The notes under the pieces were generated by a model. The model made no database searches. It saw only the letters and a list, made by a program, of their open reading frames with translations, and had not been told where the DNA came from. The position numbers and the translations under genes were made by a program. From the NCBI GenBank assembly GCA_021442155.1, contig CM038214.1:310217001-310281000 (forward strand): DNA of 64,000 nucleotides. The letters run 5' to 3'. The stretch is from Cymbidium sinense (lineage: Eukaryota; Streptophyta; Magnoliopsida; Asparagales; Orchidaceae). Below, in pieces: positions 22,490-34,241 of the stretch (its first letter is position 1; each line of letters opens with the position of its first letter).

Positions 22490-23884
22490 CCATGACCCAT
22501 TGGAGGTGAAATCACCTCACCCTCCCATTGGAGCATTTGAAACCCATAGGACACCCATGATTCCTCCTTGGTAGCCACCTCCACCTTCAACCAACCAAAT
22601 TGAGCCAACTCACCTCCTCCTCCACACCCGGGACTCCACGAGATGGTGGCCACTAGCAAACTAATCCCACCATCTGATTAAGATAAAGGGGGTACACAAC
22701 CTCTCGTTTCCACTCAAACACACACACATATAACTCTTTAGAGCCCTAACTATTAAAGATGAGCCACTAGAGACATTCCCTAAGCTCCCAAGCTCCTTCC
22801 TCGATCAGAAATTGCTATTCTCATCTGTCCTGAAATAAGACACTCCCATTTCTGACATAACTTCTCCATTTCTCCATAAAACTAAAATTAATTTTGCACG
22901 CACCTTCCTTAGGCCTCGTCGAACAAGAATAAATCATCTCTCAAGCTTCTCATGCATCGAAGGTGGGACTTCGATCAAAGATGAGCTTCAAATTTTTTGT
23001 TCCTAGCCTTCTTAATGAACATCAAGAAATTGATCCAATTGTTACTCAACAGGGATTCGTCTCCACTAGATGAAGCTTCCTCAATTGTTGAGCCACCGGT
23101 CTTGAGCTCTGAGATATGCTTCAAAAGCGATCCTTAAAATGGGTTAGAGCTTTTTTGAAGAAAACTTGCATCTCTGATCTTGACTATTGGATCCCCTGTC
23201 GATGTCGTGAAGGTGTAGGATCCTTTTAAAGTTGATCCAAGCTCAGGTAAGCTTGGATCAAGTGTGCAATGGCAAACGAACTCCATTCTCCCTCCTTGAC
23301 TGATGTTTGATCAAGCACCACTTGTTCCATGTGATCGAAATGGACTGTTGTGATTAGATATGCTAGATCGATCTGATTTAATCCTATTAAGTTATGGGAT
23401 TAATCGTAACCATCCAATCTAACTTTTGATCTTAGATCGGATGGTGGATGAGAAAGCGCATCCGTCCCTGCCTCATAGGTGCTAAGTAGGATAAGTTTTA
23501 AGTAGCCAATCCCGAGTGCCCATGGAAAGTGTGTTTAGCGTTGCCACATGGCACAAATAAGATTAGGCTTTAATTAGGTTTAATTAATCATTTTTAATGA
23601 CTGAAACTTCTAAAAATCATAAAACATCATAGAGAAATAAAAAAATGCAAATAAATACTCATTTTAAAAGTATTTCAAAGGAGAATTAATTAACAATGAT
23701 CTTAACTAATTTTGAACAATAATTAAGATTTAATTAAGGTTTAATTATAAAATTACTAAGCTTAATTACCTTTTAATTACTTGAGCAATTAATTCCAAAT
23801 TTTGTGGGTTAATTTAATGGGATACCTCTGCCTCCTATAATTTCCTTGGGATTTATTGCTCACTTAATTAGGAAAAAATATAAA
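22490..23884 (-). repeat. unclassified dispersed repeat, right inverted copy
   Basis: Reverse-complement relative of about 12.11-13.09 kb. Shared landmarks include GACACCCATGATTCCTCCTT (about 22542), CTCAAACACACACA (about 22710), the GAGCCCTAAC/GAGCCACTAGAG region (about 22740-22775) and the AAAAATGCAAATAAATACTC/GGAGAATTAATT stretch (23640-23700). It ends abruptly at about 23884 in CCCTAAA repeat. Because the two copies are inverted they cannot be the two LTRs of one simple insertion. Frames at 22295-22495 and 22411-22659 are not recognisable proteins. Confidence 0.72.
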
Positions 23885-24313
23885 CCCTAAACCTAAAAAT
23901 AAAGTAAAAATAAAACTAAACTATAAAATAAGCCTAAACCTAAACCTAAACCTAAAAATAAACTAAATAGAAAATCTAAACTAAAATAACTAGACCTAAA
24001 ATAAATAAACTAAACTAAATAAAATAAGATTGATCCAATATAAATATATATTAAAATTAACTAAAATAAATAAAAATAAACTTAATAAACTAAAGAAACC
24101 TAAACCTAGGTTACTTAATCTAAAATAATAAAAAAATAAATAAATAAAACCCTAAACCCTATATGAACCACAAACCCTAAACTCCAAATCATAAACCCTA
24201 AACAAACAAAACCATATAAACCCAAAACCCTAAACCCCAACCCTAGTAACCTAACCTAGTTGACCCTAAACCACAAACCCTTAAACCCTAAAACCTAAAC
24301 CCTAAAGCTAAAC
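23885..24313 (-). repeat. telomere-like array, CCCTAAA on plus strand
   Basis: First telomere-like DNA of the right half, opposite in strand to the left half. It runs CCTAAA/CTAAA words, then purer CCCTAAA (24150-24310), and ends where LINE copy 1 begins. Confidence 0.88.
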
Positions 24314-24445
24314 CTTTATTCTTAGGTTGGGTGTTTTTGGTCATATTTGTTATTTCTTATCTTGGTACGTTTGTTGTCTTGGTTATTTCTTTGCCTTGGT
24401 TTTGATTGTTCTTGCTAATCTCATCTCCCCAACTATATGGGATAC

Positions 24446-24479
<34 letters not shown>

Positions 24480-26160
24480 TTCTCCTTCCGATTGGATTTT
24501 GTTTTGTCTTCTTTTCTCACTTTTACTAATGTTGTTGGCTTAACTTCTTTACTTTTCTTTGTCTTGAAGGACGGCTTTATGGCCGACTAGCTTTTATTGT
24601 ATCTTGGTTGTTTGTTGTCTTGGTTATCTCTTGTCTTGGTTTTTTGAGATTCCAATGTTGGCTCTCCTTTAAACCCCTAAGTGTCTATGTTGTTTCTCTA
24701 TTTTATATTGGATTATCTTATGGTGGGTGTAATAATTATTTTTGTTATATTGACTATGGGACTTTAGGGTCCTATGTCCCAAGTTACTTATGGGGTTGGC
24801 TTCTTGATTGTCTTTGTTGTTGTGTTGGCATTTGCTTATCACACGATATCTAATACTTAATCTGCTATTATTTTTTCCATCTTGGTTCAGTTAGGCTTGT
24901 GCAGATCCCTGTGATTATGCTTCTATCTACTTGGTTATTATCTATACTTATCTATTTTGAATGGGTTTGTTAATGGACATTTATTGTCTTTTATTTGTCT
25001 TGTCTTGGTTGTTTGTTGATGGATTATCGGGTTTTATGCCCGGATCTTATTGGGCTATCTTTGTCTTTATTTGGTGTTTTATGGTGGGATGCACTATTTC
25101 TATGCTTACTAGTACAATCTGTTGCATTCTAACCTTGGTCTGTTAGACTTACGCATCACTTGTTGTATTTGGGTTTGGTTTGGCTACACTTTACACTTGC
25201 TTTTGTTAACGCAATGGTTATTAATAAGGGGTTGTTAACATCGCATTGCTTATTATGATTGGGTTTCTTTTAGACTATACTCAGTACTCTCGAAAGTTTC
25301 ATATATGTCTCATATGTTTGGCTCATTGATTTGCTTAGCGATTTCAGGTTGCTTTTTTTTGTTCTTTATGGTGGGTTTTATCGCCTAATTATACTCTTGG
25401 CTATGGTTTTAAAGGGATTACGGCAAAGATGGCTCATTCTCATATGTATAGGATTCTCATACTATGGTGACTATATTGATGATAATTTTCTGCATGGGAC
25501 CCCTTATCTTTTATCTTTTCTATCTCCTTTCTATATTATATATAGCTTTGTTTAGGTTTTGCGGTACTAAGGCCCATAAGACCTTCAACAAATGGCTACT
25601 TTCTTCTCCCAGTTTGTAGGCTATGATGGGCGTGATGATTTCACTCCTTCTTGGTTTGGTAGTAGCTCTTGTGATGTAACCCTTCCTGAAGTTTGGATGC
25701 TCATATTTGCATCGCCCCAATTTGGTGTGGTACTGAGCCTTCTTTCACACACTTCTCTATAATTTCCTCAGTTTATGCTACTCTCACTTTTCACATTCTC
25801 TGTACTACTTTAACTGTTCTAATTTCTATCTTTCTTCATTTTTGCAGATGCACTTCTCTTTTCTCTTGCAGGTGCATTTCTCTTGTTCTCTTGCAAGTTT
25901 GCTCCCTAGTGTCATGCATTCTCTCATCCTGAAGAGCTTTGGCCCAGATATATTCATTGGATTATCTATGCTAATCAATTTATATCTTTTACTTTCCTTT
26001 ACTCTTTTATTTTGCTTTTGGTTGTACTTAGATAGGGGATTTACTCTCTAGGCTGATTGTATCCCTTTGAGCAGTGGTTATGGAGTTTATCTCCTGTTAA
26101 GGACCTTGTAACTATCTTTTTGTGGCAATAAAATTCCCCTTACATGGGGTTTCCAAAAAA
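24314..26160 (+). mobile_element. LINE 3'-end copy 1 (5'-truncated, poly(A)-tailed)
   Basis: T/G-rich sequence ending with GGCAATAAAATTCCCC (polyadenylation-like AATAAA, about 26124), a short spacer and an A run at 26152-26161, then directly CCTAAACC telomere-like repeat. It matches the 3' part of LINE copy 2 (28980-31813). Shared phrases include ACCTTCAACAAATGGCTAC (25581), AGCTCTTGTGATGTAACCC (25665) and GTCATGCATTCTCTCATCCT (25911). 5' truncation plus a poly(A) tail is typical of target-primed reverse transcription. Hydrophobic frames (24327-24590, 24608-24853 and others) reflect T-richness. A TTA microsatellite sits at about 24447-24480. Confidence 0.75.
24447..24480 (+). repeat. (ATT)n microsatellite
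   Basis: About ten ATT units after GGGATACC inside LINE copy 1. A shorter ATT run is at the equivalent place in copy 2 (about 29237-29256). Confidence 0.9.
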
Positions 26161-26427
26161 AAACCTAAACCTTAAACCCTAAATACCCTAAACCCTAAAG
26201 CCTAAACACTAAACCCAAAACCTAAACCTAAACCATAAGACTTAAACCCTAACCTATACATACTATAACCCAAACCCCAAACCCTAAACCCTAAACCCTA
26301 ACACTAAACCTTGAATCAAACCCTAAACCTAAACCTAAAAAAAACTAAATAAATATAAAAATAAACCTAAACCCTAAAACCTAATAAACTAAACATAAAT
26401 CTAAACCTAAACTAGCCTAAACCCAAT
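26161..26427 (-). repeat. telomere-like array (CCCTAAA)
   Basis: Imperfect CCCTAAA/CCTAAA units between the A tail of LINE copy 1 and the start of GR-RBP copy 5. Confidence 0.88.
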
Positions 26428-26886
26428 AATGGGAAGAACCTTGATGACAGGAACATCAGCATTAACTAGGCTCAATCTAGATCTTGTAGTGGAGGCGAAG
26501 GCGAGGCGATTTTGGCATGGTGGGGGATCTAGAGGTCTAGTGGATGAGGTGGTGGTAGGAGGCGGTGGTAGTTATGGAGGCGGAGGTGCGATGAGGTTAT
26601 AGCCATCTGGTCGGAGGGATAGATCGGGGATATGATGGCGGATCTCATTGCTCGAGAGGTGGTGGTGGTTTTGATGGGAACGAGAAGCGACAATCGATCA
26701 ATCCGATCTCTACAGAGCTGTCTTCTGTAGAGATAGTTTTAATTATCTATGGTTTTTGATTTGCTCTATGCATGCTCATTTTTTATCTATATCATTTCTT
26801 ATATCTTAGAAAACTTGGTACACACTATTTGGTTGGTTAAATCAAAATAAGAAATGTTGAATACAAATTTGTTCTCTAAAAAAAAT
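26428..26886 (+). pseudogene. GR-RBP retrocopy 5
   Basis: Opens with AATGGGAAGAACCTTGATG and GGAACATCAGC, reading NGKNLDDRNI, the end of an RRM (canonical MNGKxLDGRNITVNxAQSR). A GGTGGTGG/GGAGGCGG-rich region then encodes a broken Gly/Tyr/Arg tail with the ending GGGFDGNEK. The shared 3' UTR follows (GGTTTTTGATTTGCTC, CTTAGAAAACTTGGTAC, GAAATGTTGAATAC) and an A run at about 26878-26885. Frameshifts break the Gly-rich frame. The copy lacks the first two thirds of the RRM, as expected of a 5'-truncated retrocopy of a GRP7/GRP8-like mRNA. Confidence 0.88.
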
Positions 26887-27205
26887 AACCTTAAACTTAA
26901 AACCCTAAACTAAAACCTAAACCATAAACCTAAAACCTAAACCCTAAACCATAAACCTGAAAAACCATAAACCCTAAACACTAAACCCTAAACCCTAAAC
27001 CCTAAACCATAAAGTCTAAAACTCTAAACCATAAACCTTAAACCCTAACCCTAAACCCTAAACCTTAAACTTTAAAAACCCTAAACTGTAAATTCTAAAC
27101 CCTGAACCTTAAACACTTAACCTTAAACCATAATTTCTAAACCATAAACCCTAAACCCTAAACCCTAAACCTACCCTAAGCCCTAAACCCTAAACCTACT
27201 ATTCT
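26887..27205 (-). repeat. telomere-like array (CCCTAAA), relatively pure
   Basis: Many exact or one-off CCCTAAA units (for example 26983-27010 and 27140-27170) between GR-RBP copy 5 and LINE copy 2. Confidence 0.9.
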
Positions 27206-27307
27206 ATCATACTAGCAATCATGATCGATCCTTTTAAGCTTTCTCAAAATGGTGATTTCAACTTTAAAATGTTTGGATTCATATTAAAGAAGCTCATGAT
27301 TTTTCCA

Positions 27308-27600
27308 ATGTGTTTTTCAAACTTTGGAATAACACTATTCCTACTTCTTTTTCTGTTCTTACTTGGCATATTTTGAAAAACTTCATCCCTGTTGACTCCT
27401 TGATGTGGGGGAAAGGTGTTCACTTACCTTCAAAATGCCACTGTTGCTTTCACATTGAGAATGTAAATCATGTTTTTGTTAACGAAGCCATTGCTTCCAA
27501 ACTTTGGATTTGGTATGATGATCTCTTTAACATTGTCAAATTCAATGGCACCTTAACTTTATACCTAGCTTCTTGAAGTTTATTTGATAACACTACTAAA
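27308..27600 (+). pseudogene. LINE ORF2 zinc-binding domain (zf-RVT type)
   Basis: The frame at 27310-27576 reads FKLWNNTIPTSFSVLTWHIL, then NFIPVDSLMWGKGVHLPSKC, HCC, ENVNHVF and ASKLWIWYDDL. This follows the plant LINE pattern W..iP.k...F.W.l....P..d.L..rGi.lps.C..C....E...HLF..C..a..lW. The final cysteine of the finger is replaced (HVFVNEAIAS where HLFxxCPxAS is usual). The frame is broken on both sides. Confidence 0.8.
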
Positions 27601-27859
27601 GGTCACATTAAAGTCATAATCTATCATCACTCTTATTTGGTTCATATGGATGGACAGAAATGATGCAAAACATTTGGATTCCTATGAACCACATGAGGAT
27701 AATTGCTAGAATTAAAAATAAAATCATGACTTATTCAATGCCAATTTAATTAACTACAAACAATTCAAAGGTTGTAAATTTGTGGCCAATAAACTGGTTT
27801 TAACTTGCGGATCAACCCAAGTAAAGATGAGATTTTTTTGGGTAAAATCTCGTTAATAC

Positions 27860-28413
27860 TATTAAAATTAACATTGATGGCTCGTCTCTCAAAATGCTTG
27901 TGTGGCATTTTAGAAACCCTAATGGTAAAGTCCTATGTGCTTTTGCTTACCCCTTAATACTTGCTTTGTTCCTTTTCTTGAGCTAATGGTGTACAAAGCT
28001 CTTGAGATTTGCCTTCAAAAGGTTGGCTCAATATTTGGATTGAGGTGGATGCCTACTCGATTGATCTTTTGACTTCCACCAAAATGGGTAGTACAAAATT
28101 GTACTATCTTCTCAAGCAGACTAGAGCTCTCCTTTCTCAATTCTATTTTAAAATCTCTCATGTATGGCGTGAGAATAATGCATGTCTTGCCAATCTGGGT
28201 GCTAGATTGGATGGTATAAAATTCTTTGATCAACTTACTCTTCCTAAACATTTGCATGGATTGGTGAATCGGACAATCGGACTCCCTTATCTCAAAATTA
28301 ATCCAACCTATTGGATTGATCATATTACGATTAAGCATGATCATTTTCTATTTAGTGTTTTTGTTTCTTGGGAATTTGCGATGCATCATCGATATCCTTC
28401 TTTGTTGGTTTAA
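27860..28413 (+). pseudogene. LINE ORF2 RNase H domain
   Basis: INIDGSSL (about 27868-27891) supplies the first catalytic Asp. NPNGKVLCAF-like residues follow in a shifted frame, and ELMVYKALEICLQK supplies Glu. WIEVDAYSIDLL and KISHVWRENNACLANLGARL give the later blocks of the RNase H common in plant L1-type LINEs. The usual NxCADxLA reads NNACLANL, so the last Asp is deleted. The tail (TLPKHLHGLVN, GLPYLKIN) matches the normal LINE ending, and the stop is at about 28413. At least one frameshift separates the first Asp from the rest. Confidence 0.82.
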
Positions 28414-31400
28414 TTACCTAGCTTTAATTGGGGGCTTATTGATTCTGCTTATTCTACTATTAATGTGTTGATGTTCATTTGGAATTTCTTTGATGCATCG
28501 ATACCCTTGGTTATTTGCGATCTCTGTCATCTTGTTGGTTTAACTCTCCAACCTTAAATGGGGCCTTACTTCTCTTGCTTCCACTTTTAATGGTAAGGTG
28601 TTTCATGTTCTTTGGAGGAGATGTATTACTTTATGCTTTATTTTTGCTTTATTTTTTTGATCAACAAGGACAAACCTCTTGCCATCAATATTTTGATTAT
28701 GGATCTACTATTTTATTTCTCATTTTATGATTAAAGTGTGTTCTTCCTCCTTTCCTCTTTGGAATTATATTCAGGGCACTTGTCTCAATGTTTAAATGCT
28801 ATATACTAACCTTATGGTTGGCCCAAATTTATCTATTATTCTTCTCCTTATTATGGTTGTGCCCCTCTTATGTTCCATAACCTTACCTCTCACAACTGTA
28901 AGGAGATAAATTGCAATATCTTTGCTATTATAACTTCTTTTTAGGATTGGAATTATTTCACGATTTCCATCCATCTTTATGATCTTTGTGGGATTAGGCG
29001 GCACGATATTATGTGACTTGATGGATCTTAAAGATGGATTTCCTTTGGACCACTTTATAACCGATGTTGTACCATTGTTTTTTACTGGCTTTTCTTATGG
29101 TGGGTGCAATATCTATTTTAATGTTTTAATTGCTGGTTGTTGGATTTCTGGGCCTTTTGTCCACATAGTGCTCTTGGGGTTGGTTTCTGATTGTATTTGC
29201 TAACCTCATCTCCCAACTATAAGAGAGAAACTAATACCCTTATTATTATTATTATTGTCTCTTTGCGGGATTGGACTTACTTAATGATTTCCTTTCAGTC
29301 TATTTTTTTTTAGGATGGTAGTTGTTTGCTAACGCTCTCCTTTTATCTTGAAGGATCTCATTGATGGTTTACTTTTGAACCCTTTTTGGCTATGTTGCCC
29401 CTATTCTTTTTTCTTATCTTATGGTTGGTGCAATAATTGTAGTGTTGTTTTATTTGTTGGTGTTGGATTATCGTCCATTATCCAGTTATTTGTGGTTGGT
29501 ACATTTCTTTTGTTTTTTGATTGTTCTGCGGTTTGGAATTACTTCATGTTGATTGTTATTTTGTTGTTTGCAACCACTGATCACGATGTTTGAAGTCTAC
29601 TTAATCTGCTATTTTTCCCTATTGGTTCTATTAGAATTGTGCATATCCTTTGTGATTATGCTATTGCCTAATTGGATATTAACCCATTGTTTACTCTGAA
29701 TGGGTGGATTTTTGGCCAGCTTGTTGGTTGTTACTGTCTTGGTTGTTGGCTGGATTGGATTAATGCTCAACAAGCTGCTTCTAGGTTTTTGAGATCTTAT
29801 CACCAACAAGCCTCTTTTGAGGTTTTTGGCTGCATGGTGGCCTTTTCTTTTCTGCTTATTATTGTTGTTTGCAATAGGGCTGCAGGTGATCATCACATGT
29901 TTGAGGCATATCTAAAGCTTCTTTTATTTTTCCATCTTGGTTTAACTAGACTTGGACCACTTCATTATCTACAGAATTTATCTTATGCATTGTCTATTTT
30001 CAATGGGTGGTTTTATGGCCAACTTGCTATTTTTTCCTATCTTGGTTGTTGGCTGAACTAGATCATTGGGTTTTATGCCCATCAAGAACTGCTATCTATC
30101 ATGCTCGGGGGCTTTTGGAGTTGTTTCTTTGATTGATTTGCTAACCCCATCTTCCAACCTGTCGAGAGAAATTGTAATTTTCTAGTTATTTTATTATCTC
30201 TTTGAGATTGGTCTTACTTTATGGTTTCTTTCCAATGCTTTTCACGAGATTTTGGTTTAGCAAGCTACTTCTTTACCTTGAAGGATTTCAATGTTGACTA
30301 TCTTTTGAACCCATTTTGTTTCTTTTTGCATCTCTTTCTTTTGCCTTATCATATGGTGGGTGCAATAATTGTATTGTTGTTTTCATTATTGTTGTTGGAT
30401 TTTTGGGTCCTATGTCCAACTATCTTTGTGGTTGTTGGCTATTTGTTTATGTTGCTTTTGAATGTTTTGCTAATTGCAAATGCTCTTGATCACGATGTTT
30501 GAGATCTACTTAACCTTCTGCTATTTTCTTCCTCTTGGTTCTGTTAGATTTATGCAAATCACTGAGATTATGCTTTTGCCTAATTTGATTTTAACCTATG
30601 CATTGTTTACTCTGAATGGGTGGATTTATGGCCGACTTCTCTATCTTGGTTGTAGGTAAATTTGGATTATTAGTTTTGCTCAAGCCGATTAAGATTGTCT
30701 CTCGATTGTACTTGAGTTGTTTGTGGTGGGAGCAACTTATTACACGTACTTATGGTTCATCTAATCTATGCATTCCCATTTCCTCTCGATAGACTTGCAA
30801 TTCTGTGGTAATTTGGGCTTGGGATATCTTTGTCTTGCCTTACACTTGGTTACTAACTTGTAACATGGAGGTTGTTAACGCATTGCTTTCTTTCATTGCA
30901 CTTCTTTTTTAGGGTATATCCACGGGTTGTTCTTGCTTACGATTTGTTTGTTTAATATTTGTCCCATATGTTTGGGATGGGGTTAATTCCATGCTATTTT
31001 ATTTTCCTTTATTTTCAAGTCTTTCTATTGGTCTTTTATGCTTCTTACCTCCGCCTTTTACTTTATTTTCCTGGTGGGTCTTCATCTTGATCTAATTAAA
31101 CCCTTGGACATTAAAAAATATGGTAGACGACAATGATGGTTCACTTTCATTTGTGTTGGGATTCTCATGACATGGTGCCTAATATGACGACATTTACTCT
31201 GCATGGGATCCCCTTACCCATTTTGCTCTTTGCTGCTTTCTTTTCAATTCAGTATATGGTTTGCTTTGGTTTGCATGTACTAAGGCTCAAAAGACTTTCA
31301 ACAAATGGTTGCTATATAGGTTTGTTGGCTGTGATGATTTCACTCCTTTTTGGTTTGGTAGTAGCTCTTGTGATGTAACCCTTCTGCTTAAGTATGGATG

Positions 31401-31820
31401 CCCATATTTGCATCTGCCCCAACTTGGTGTGACAGAGCCTGAGCCTTCTCTATCACACTTCCTTATTATCTTTTTCAGTTTATGATGCTTTCATTTTTCA
31501 CTCTGTGTATTACCCACTCTAATTTCTTTTTTTTTTTACAATTTTTGCGTGCAATTCTCTTGTTCTCTTAGGTTTGCTCCATAGTGTCATGCATTCTCTC
31601 ATCCTGAAGAGCTTTTAATCTTCCATTGGCTTATCTTGTTAATCAATTTGTATCTTTTTCTTTCCTTACTCTTTTATTTTGCTTTTGGTTGTATTTAGAT
31701 AGGGGATTTACTCTTTAGGCTCATTGAACAGTAGTTGTGGAGTTTATCCTCTTTGAGGACCTTGTAACCATTATTTTTTGTGGCAATAAAATTCCCCCTA
31801 TATGGGGTTTCCCAAAAAAA

Positions 31821-32587
31821 AAAAATACTAAACCCTAAACCATAAACCTAAACCTAAACCTAAACCTAAACCAAAACCTAAACCTAAACCTAAACCTAAA
31901 CCTAAACTAAACTTAAACCCTAAACCCTAAACCCTAAACCTAAACCTAAACTTAAACCTAAACTAAACCTGAAAAGCCTATAAACACTAAACCTAAAATA
32001 AAAATGTAAGACCTAAACTTAAAAAATAAAAAATAAAACTTAAACCTAAGAAATAAAATAAAAATAAAACTAATCTAAAAAATAAATTTAAACTAACCTA
32101 AACCTTAAAAATAAGAAAATAAAAAACACGACTAAATAAATAAACCTAAAATAAATAAACTAAACTAGATAAATAAAATGAACCTTAATAAAATTAAAAA
32201 AAATTAAAAAAATAAACTAAAATAAACAAAATAAAAACCTGCTCATTTTGCTTAATTTAGAAAAAATTAAAAATAATAAAAAAAACAAACCCTAAACCAC
32301 AAACCTAAATCTTATAAACCCACAAACCCTAAACCCTAAACTACCAACAGACCATAAACCAACCCCATGCCTAAAACTACCCTAAACTAAACCCAACCTA
32401 ACAAACACTAAACCCTAAACATTAAACCCACAAACCCACAAAACCTAAACCTAAACCCAACCTAAAAACTAATCCTAAATGCTATCCCAAACCCCCAAAC
32501 CTAAAATACTAAACCCTAAAGCCTAACACTAAACCCTAAACCCTAAAGCACCCAAAACTACACTAAATCCTAAACCCTAACCTACTG
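31821..32587 (-). repeat. telomere-like array (CCTAAA/CCCTAAA)
   Basis: A run of (CCTAAA)n hexamers at 31850-31910 is unusually regular. The array then grades to CTAAA/TAAA words (31980-32230), a landmark box (TTTTGCTTAATTTAGAAAAA, about 32246) and CCCTAAA-like sequence again. No gene is seen. Confidence 0.88.
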
Positions 32588-32924
32588 AGCTTGGTGGATC
32601 TGGAGGTGATGGTGGATATGGAGGTGGTTCTGAGGCGTAAGCGGAGGAGGTTACAACTGTTGTGGTGGTGGAGGGATAGATGGGGATATGATGGGTAGAT
32701 CCCATACTGAGAGAATTGAAGAATGACCATCCAATTTGCTACTTAGGGAACAATGTCTTTATGGTAGAGACTATTCAAGTTAACTAGGGTTTTTGATTTG
32801 CTCTAAGCGTGCTCATTTTTATCTATGTCATTGCTTGTATCTTAGAAAACTTGGTCTACTACTTGGTTGATGAAATTGAAAATAAGAAATGTTGAATCTG
32901 AATTTGTTCTCTATTAAAAGAAAA
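32588..32924 (+). pseudogene. GR-RBP retrocopy 6 (shorter)
   Basis: Begins inside the Gly-rich part (GGTGGATCTGGAGGTGATGG), so the NGK..RNIT start seen elsewhere is lost. It keeps GGGGATATGATGG and AGAGAATTGAAGAATGACC, then the shared 3' UTR to GAATTTGTTCTCTATTAAAAG. The frame is broken. Confidence 0.83.
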
Positions 32925-33159
32925 CCTTAAACCTTAAACCCTAAACCCCAAACTGAAACCTAAACCCTAAAACCCTAAAAACTCTAAAACCCTAAACCGA
33001 AAACCCTAATCCCCAACCAAAAGCATAAACCTAGTAAACTAAACCACAAACACACCTAAACCTAAATCCACAAATAAACCACAAACCTTAAACTATAAAC
33101 CTAAACTCTAAACTAAACTAAAATAATAAACCACAAACCTAACCCTAAACCCTAAACTG
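32925..33159 (-). repeat. telomere-like array (CCCTAAA)
   Basis: Imperfect CCCTAAA/CCTAAA units between GR-RBP copy 6 and the first GC-richer block. Confidence 0.87.
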
Positions 33160-33500
33160 ACCTTGGCCACAGGCTCTGACTCTCCCCACCTCCCACACCT
33201 AAACTTATATCTAAAACCTGGGCCACTTAGGCCTCTAATGACTGGGCCTGCCTTATATAACTTATAGACTAAAACCTAAATCCTGGCCCAGGCCCAAACC
33301 ATGGGCTACCATTGACCTGGGCCTGACTGATAGCCCACTGGGCTACCTGGGCCACCTATCTATTGGCCTAACAGATACACCAGGCTGACCCTGCACTGAA
33401 ACTGGGCCACTGAGCCTAATAAATAACCCACTATCTGGGCTACTCTAACCTAAATATAATGACCTAAACTCTTAAACTGGGCCTACTGATCTTCCCTAAA
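33160..33500. repeat. GC-richer block with CTGGGCC words
   Basis: Dense CTGGGCC, CCTGGGCC and CTGAGCC words with interspersed CCTAAA. Equivalent blocks recur at 36540-37160, 39890-40410 and 43110-43420. There is no coding potential that I trust. Confidence 0.75.
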
Positions 33501-33825
33501 ACCTAAAACCCTAAAGCTGAAATAAACCCAAACCCCAAACCACACTGAAATTTTAAAACCCAAATCTTAATCCACAAACTCTAAACTAACCATGGACCTA
33601 AGCCACCTAAACCACAAGCTAAACTAAACCTTAAACCCTAAACCACAACCATAAACCCTAAACCTAAACACTAAACCTTAAACCCAAAACCCTAAACCAA
33701 AACCAAAACCAACACTAAACCACAATCCCTAAACCTAAACTAAACCTTAAACTTAAACTAATGTAACAAAAAAAAATAAAGCCAAATCTTAAATGTTAAT
33801 AAACTAAACCTAAACCTAAACCCAG

Positions 33826-34241
33826 AATTAGCGACCAGACGATAGGAACATCACAAGGCCCAGGCCTAGATCGTAGAGGATGGCGGAGGGGCAGTTATCT
33901 GTGGTGGTGGGATCTGGTTTGGATATGGAGGTGTGGGTTATGGAGGCGATAGCAACAAAGGTTAATATAGGTGGTGGTGGCAGAGGAGATCGAGAATATG
34001 ATGGAGATCACTACTAGAGGCGGTGGTAGTTCTAATGGGAACTAGAGAATGTGAAGAGCAGGACAATCCATTCTACTTATGGGCGAATCTTTCTGATGGG
34101 GACGGTTATTTATCTAGGGTTTTCATTTGCATATATGCTCATTTTTATCTATGTAGTCTTATCTCTTACAAAAGTTTGTTGTGATGCTTGATGAAATTAA
34201 AAAAGAAGAAATATTGAATCAATTTGTTCTCGTTAAAAAAA
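33826..34241 (+). pseudogene. GR-RBP retrocopy 7
   Basis: Starts at AATTAGCGACCAGACGATAG/GAACATCAC (a decayed NGKNLDDRNIT). It has a Gly-rich, frameshifted tail (GGATATGGAGGTGTGGG, GGTGGTGGTGGCAGAGG), the GGTTCTAATGGGAACTAG-type stop, the shared 3' UTR and an A run at about 34235-34241. It sits inside the first unit of the 3.3-kb higher-order repeat. Confidence 0.86.

Larger units (their letters stand above)
27206..31820 (+). mobile_element. LINE (L1-type) copy 2 with end of ORF2 and long 3' region
   Basis: The longest LINE copy. It keeps the zinc-binding end of ORF2 (27.3-27.58 kb) and an RNase H (27.86-28.41 kb), then about 3.4 kb of non-coding 3' region, GGCAATAAAATTCCCCC (about 31783) and an A run (31815-31825) that runs into CCCTAAA repeat. 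The 3' region has internal diverged repeats. One covers 28378-28480 against 28500-28610. Another is GGTTGTTGG with AATGGGTGGATTTxTGGCC at about 29700, 30004 and 30617. A third is TATGGTxGGTGCAATA at about 29096, 29421 and 30353. The endonuclease and RT are missing (5' truncation). Such a long 3' region is unusual and may include another inserted sequence. Confidence 0.82.

Noticed and set aside
12110..23884. The 12.1-13.1 kb and 22.5-23.9 kb repeats as the two LTRs of Tat copy B
   Set aside because: LTRs of one element are direct repeats, and these are inverted to each other.
28015..28344. 109-codon minus-strand frame
   Set aside because: It is antisense to the LINE RNase H domain, which has clear family motifs on the plus strand.
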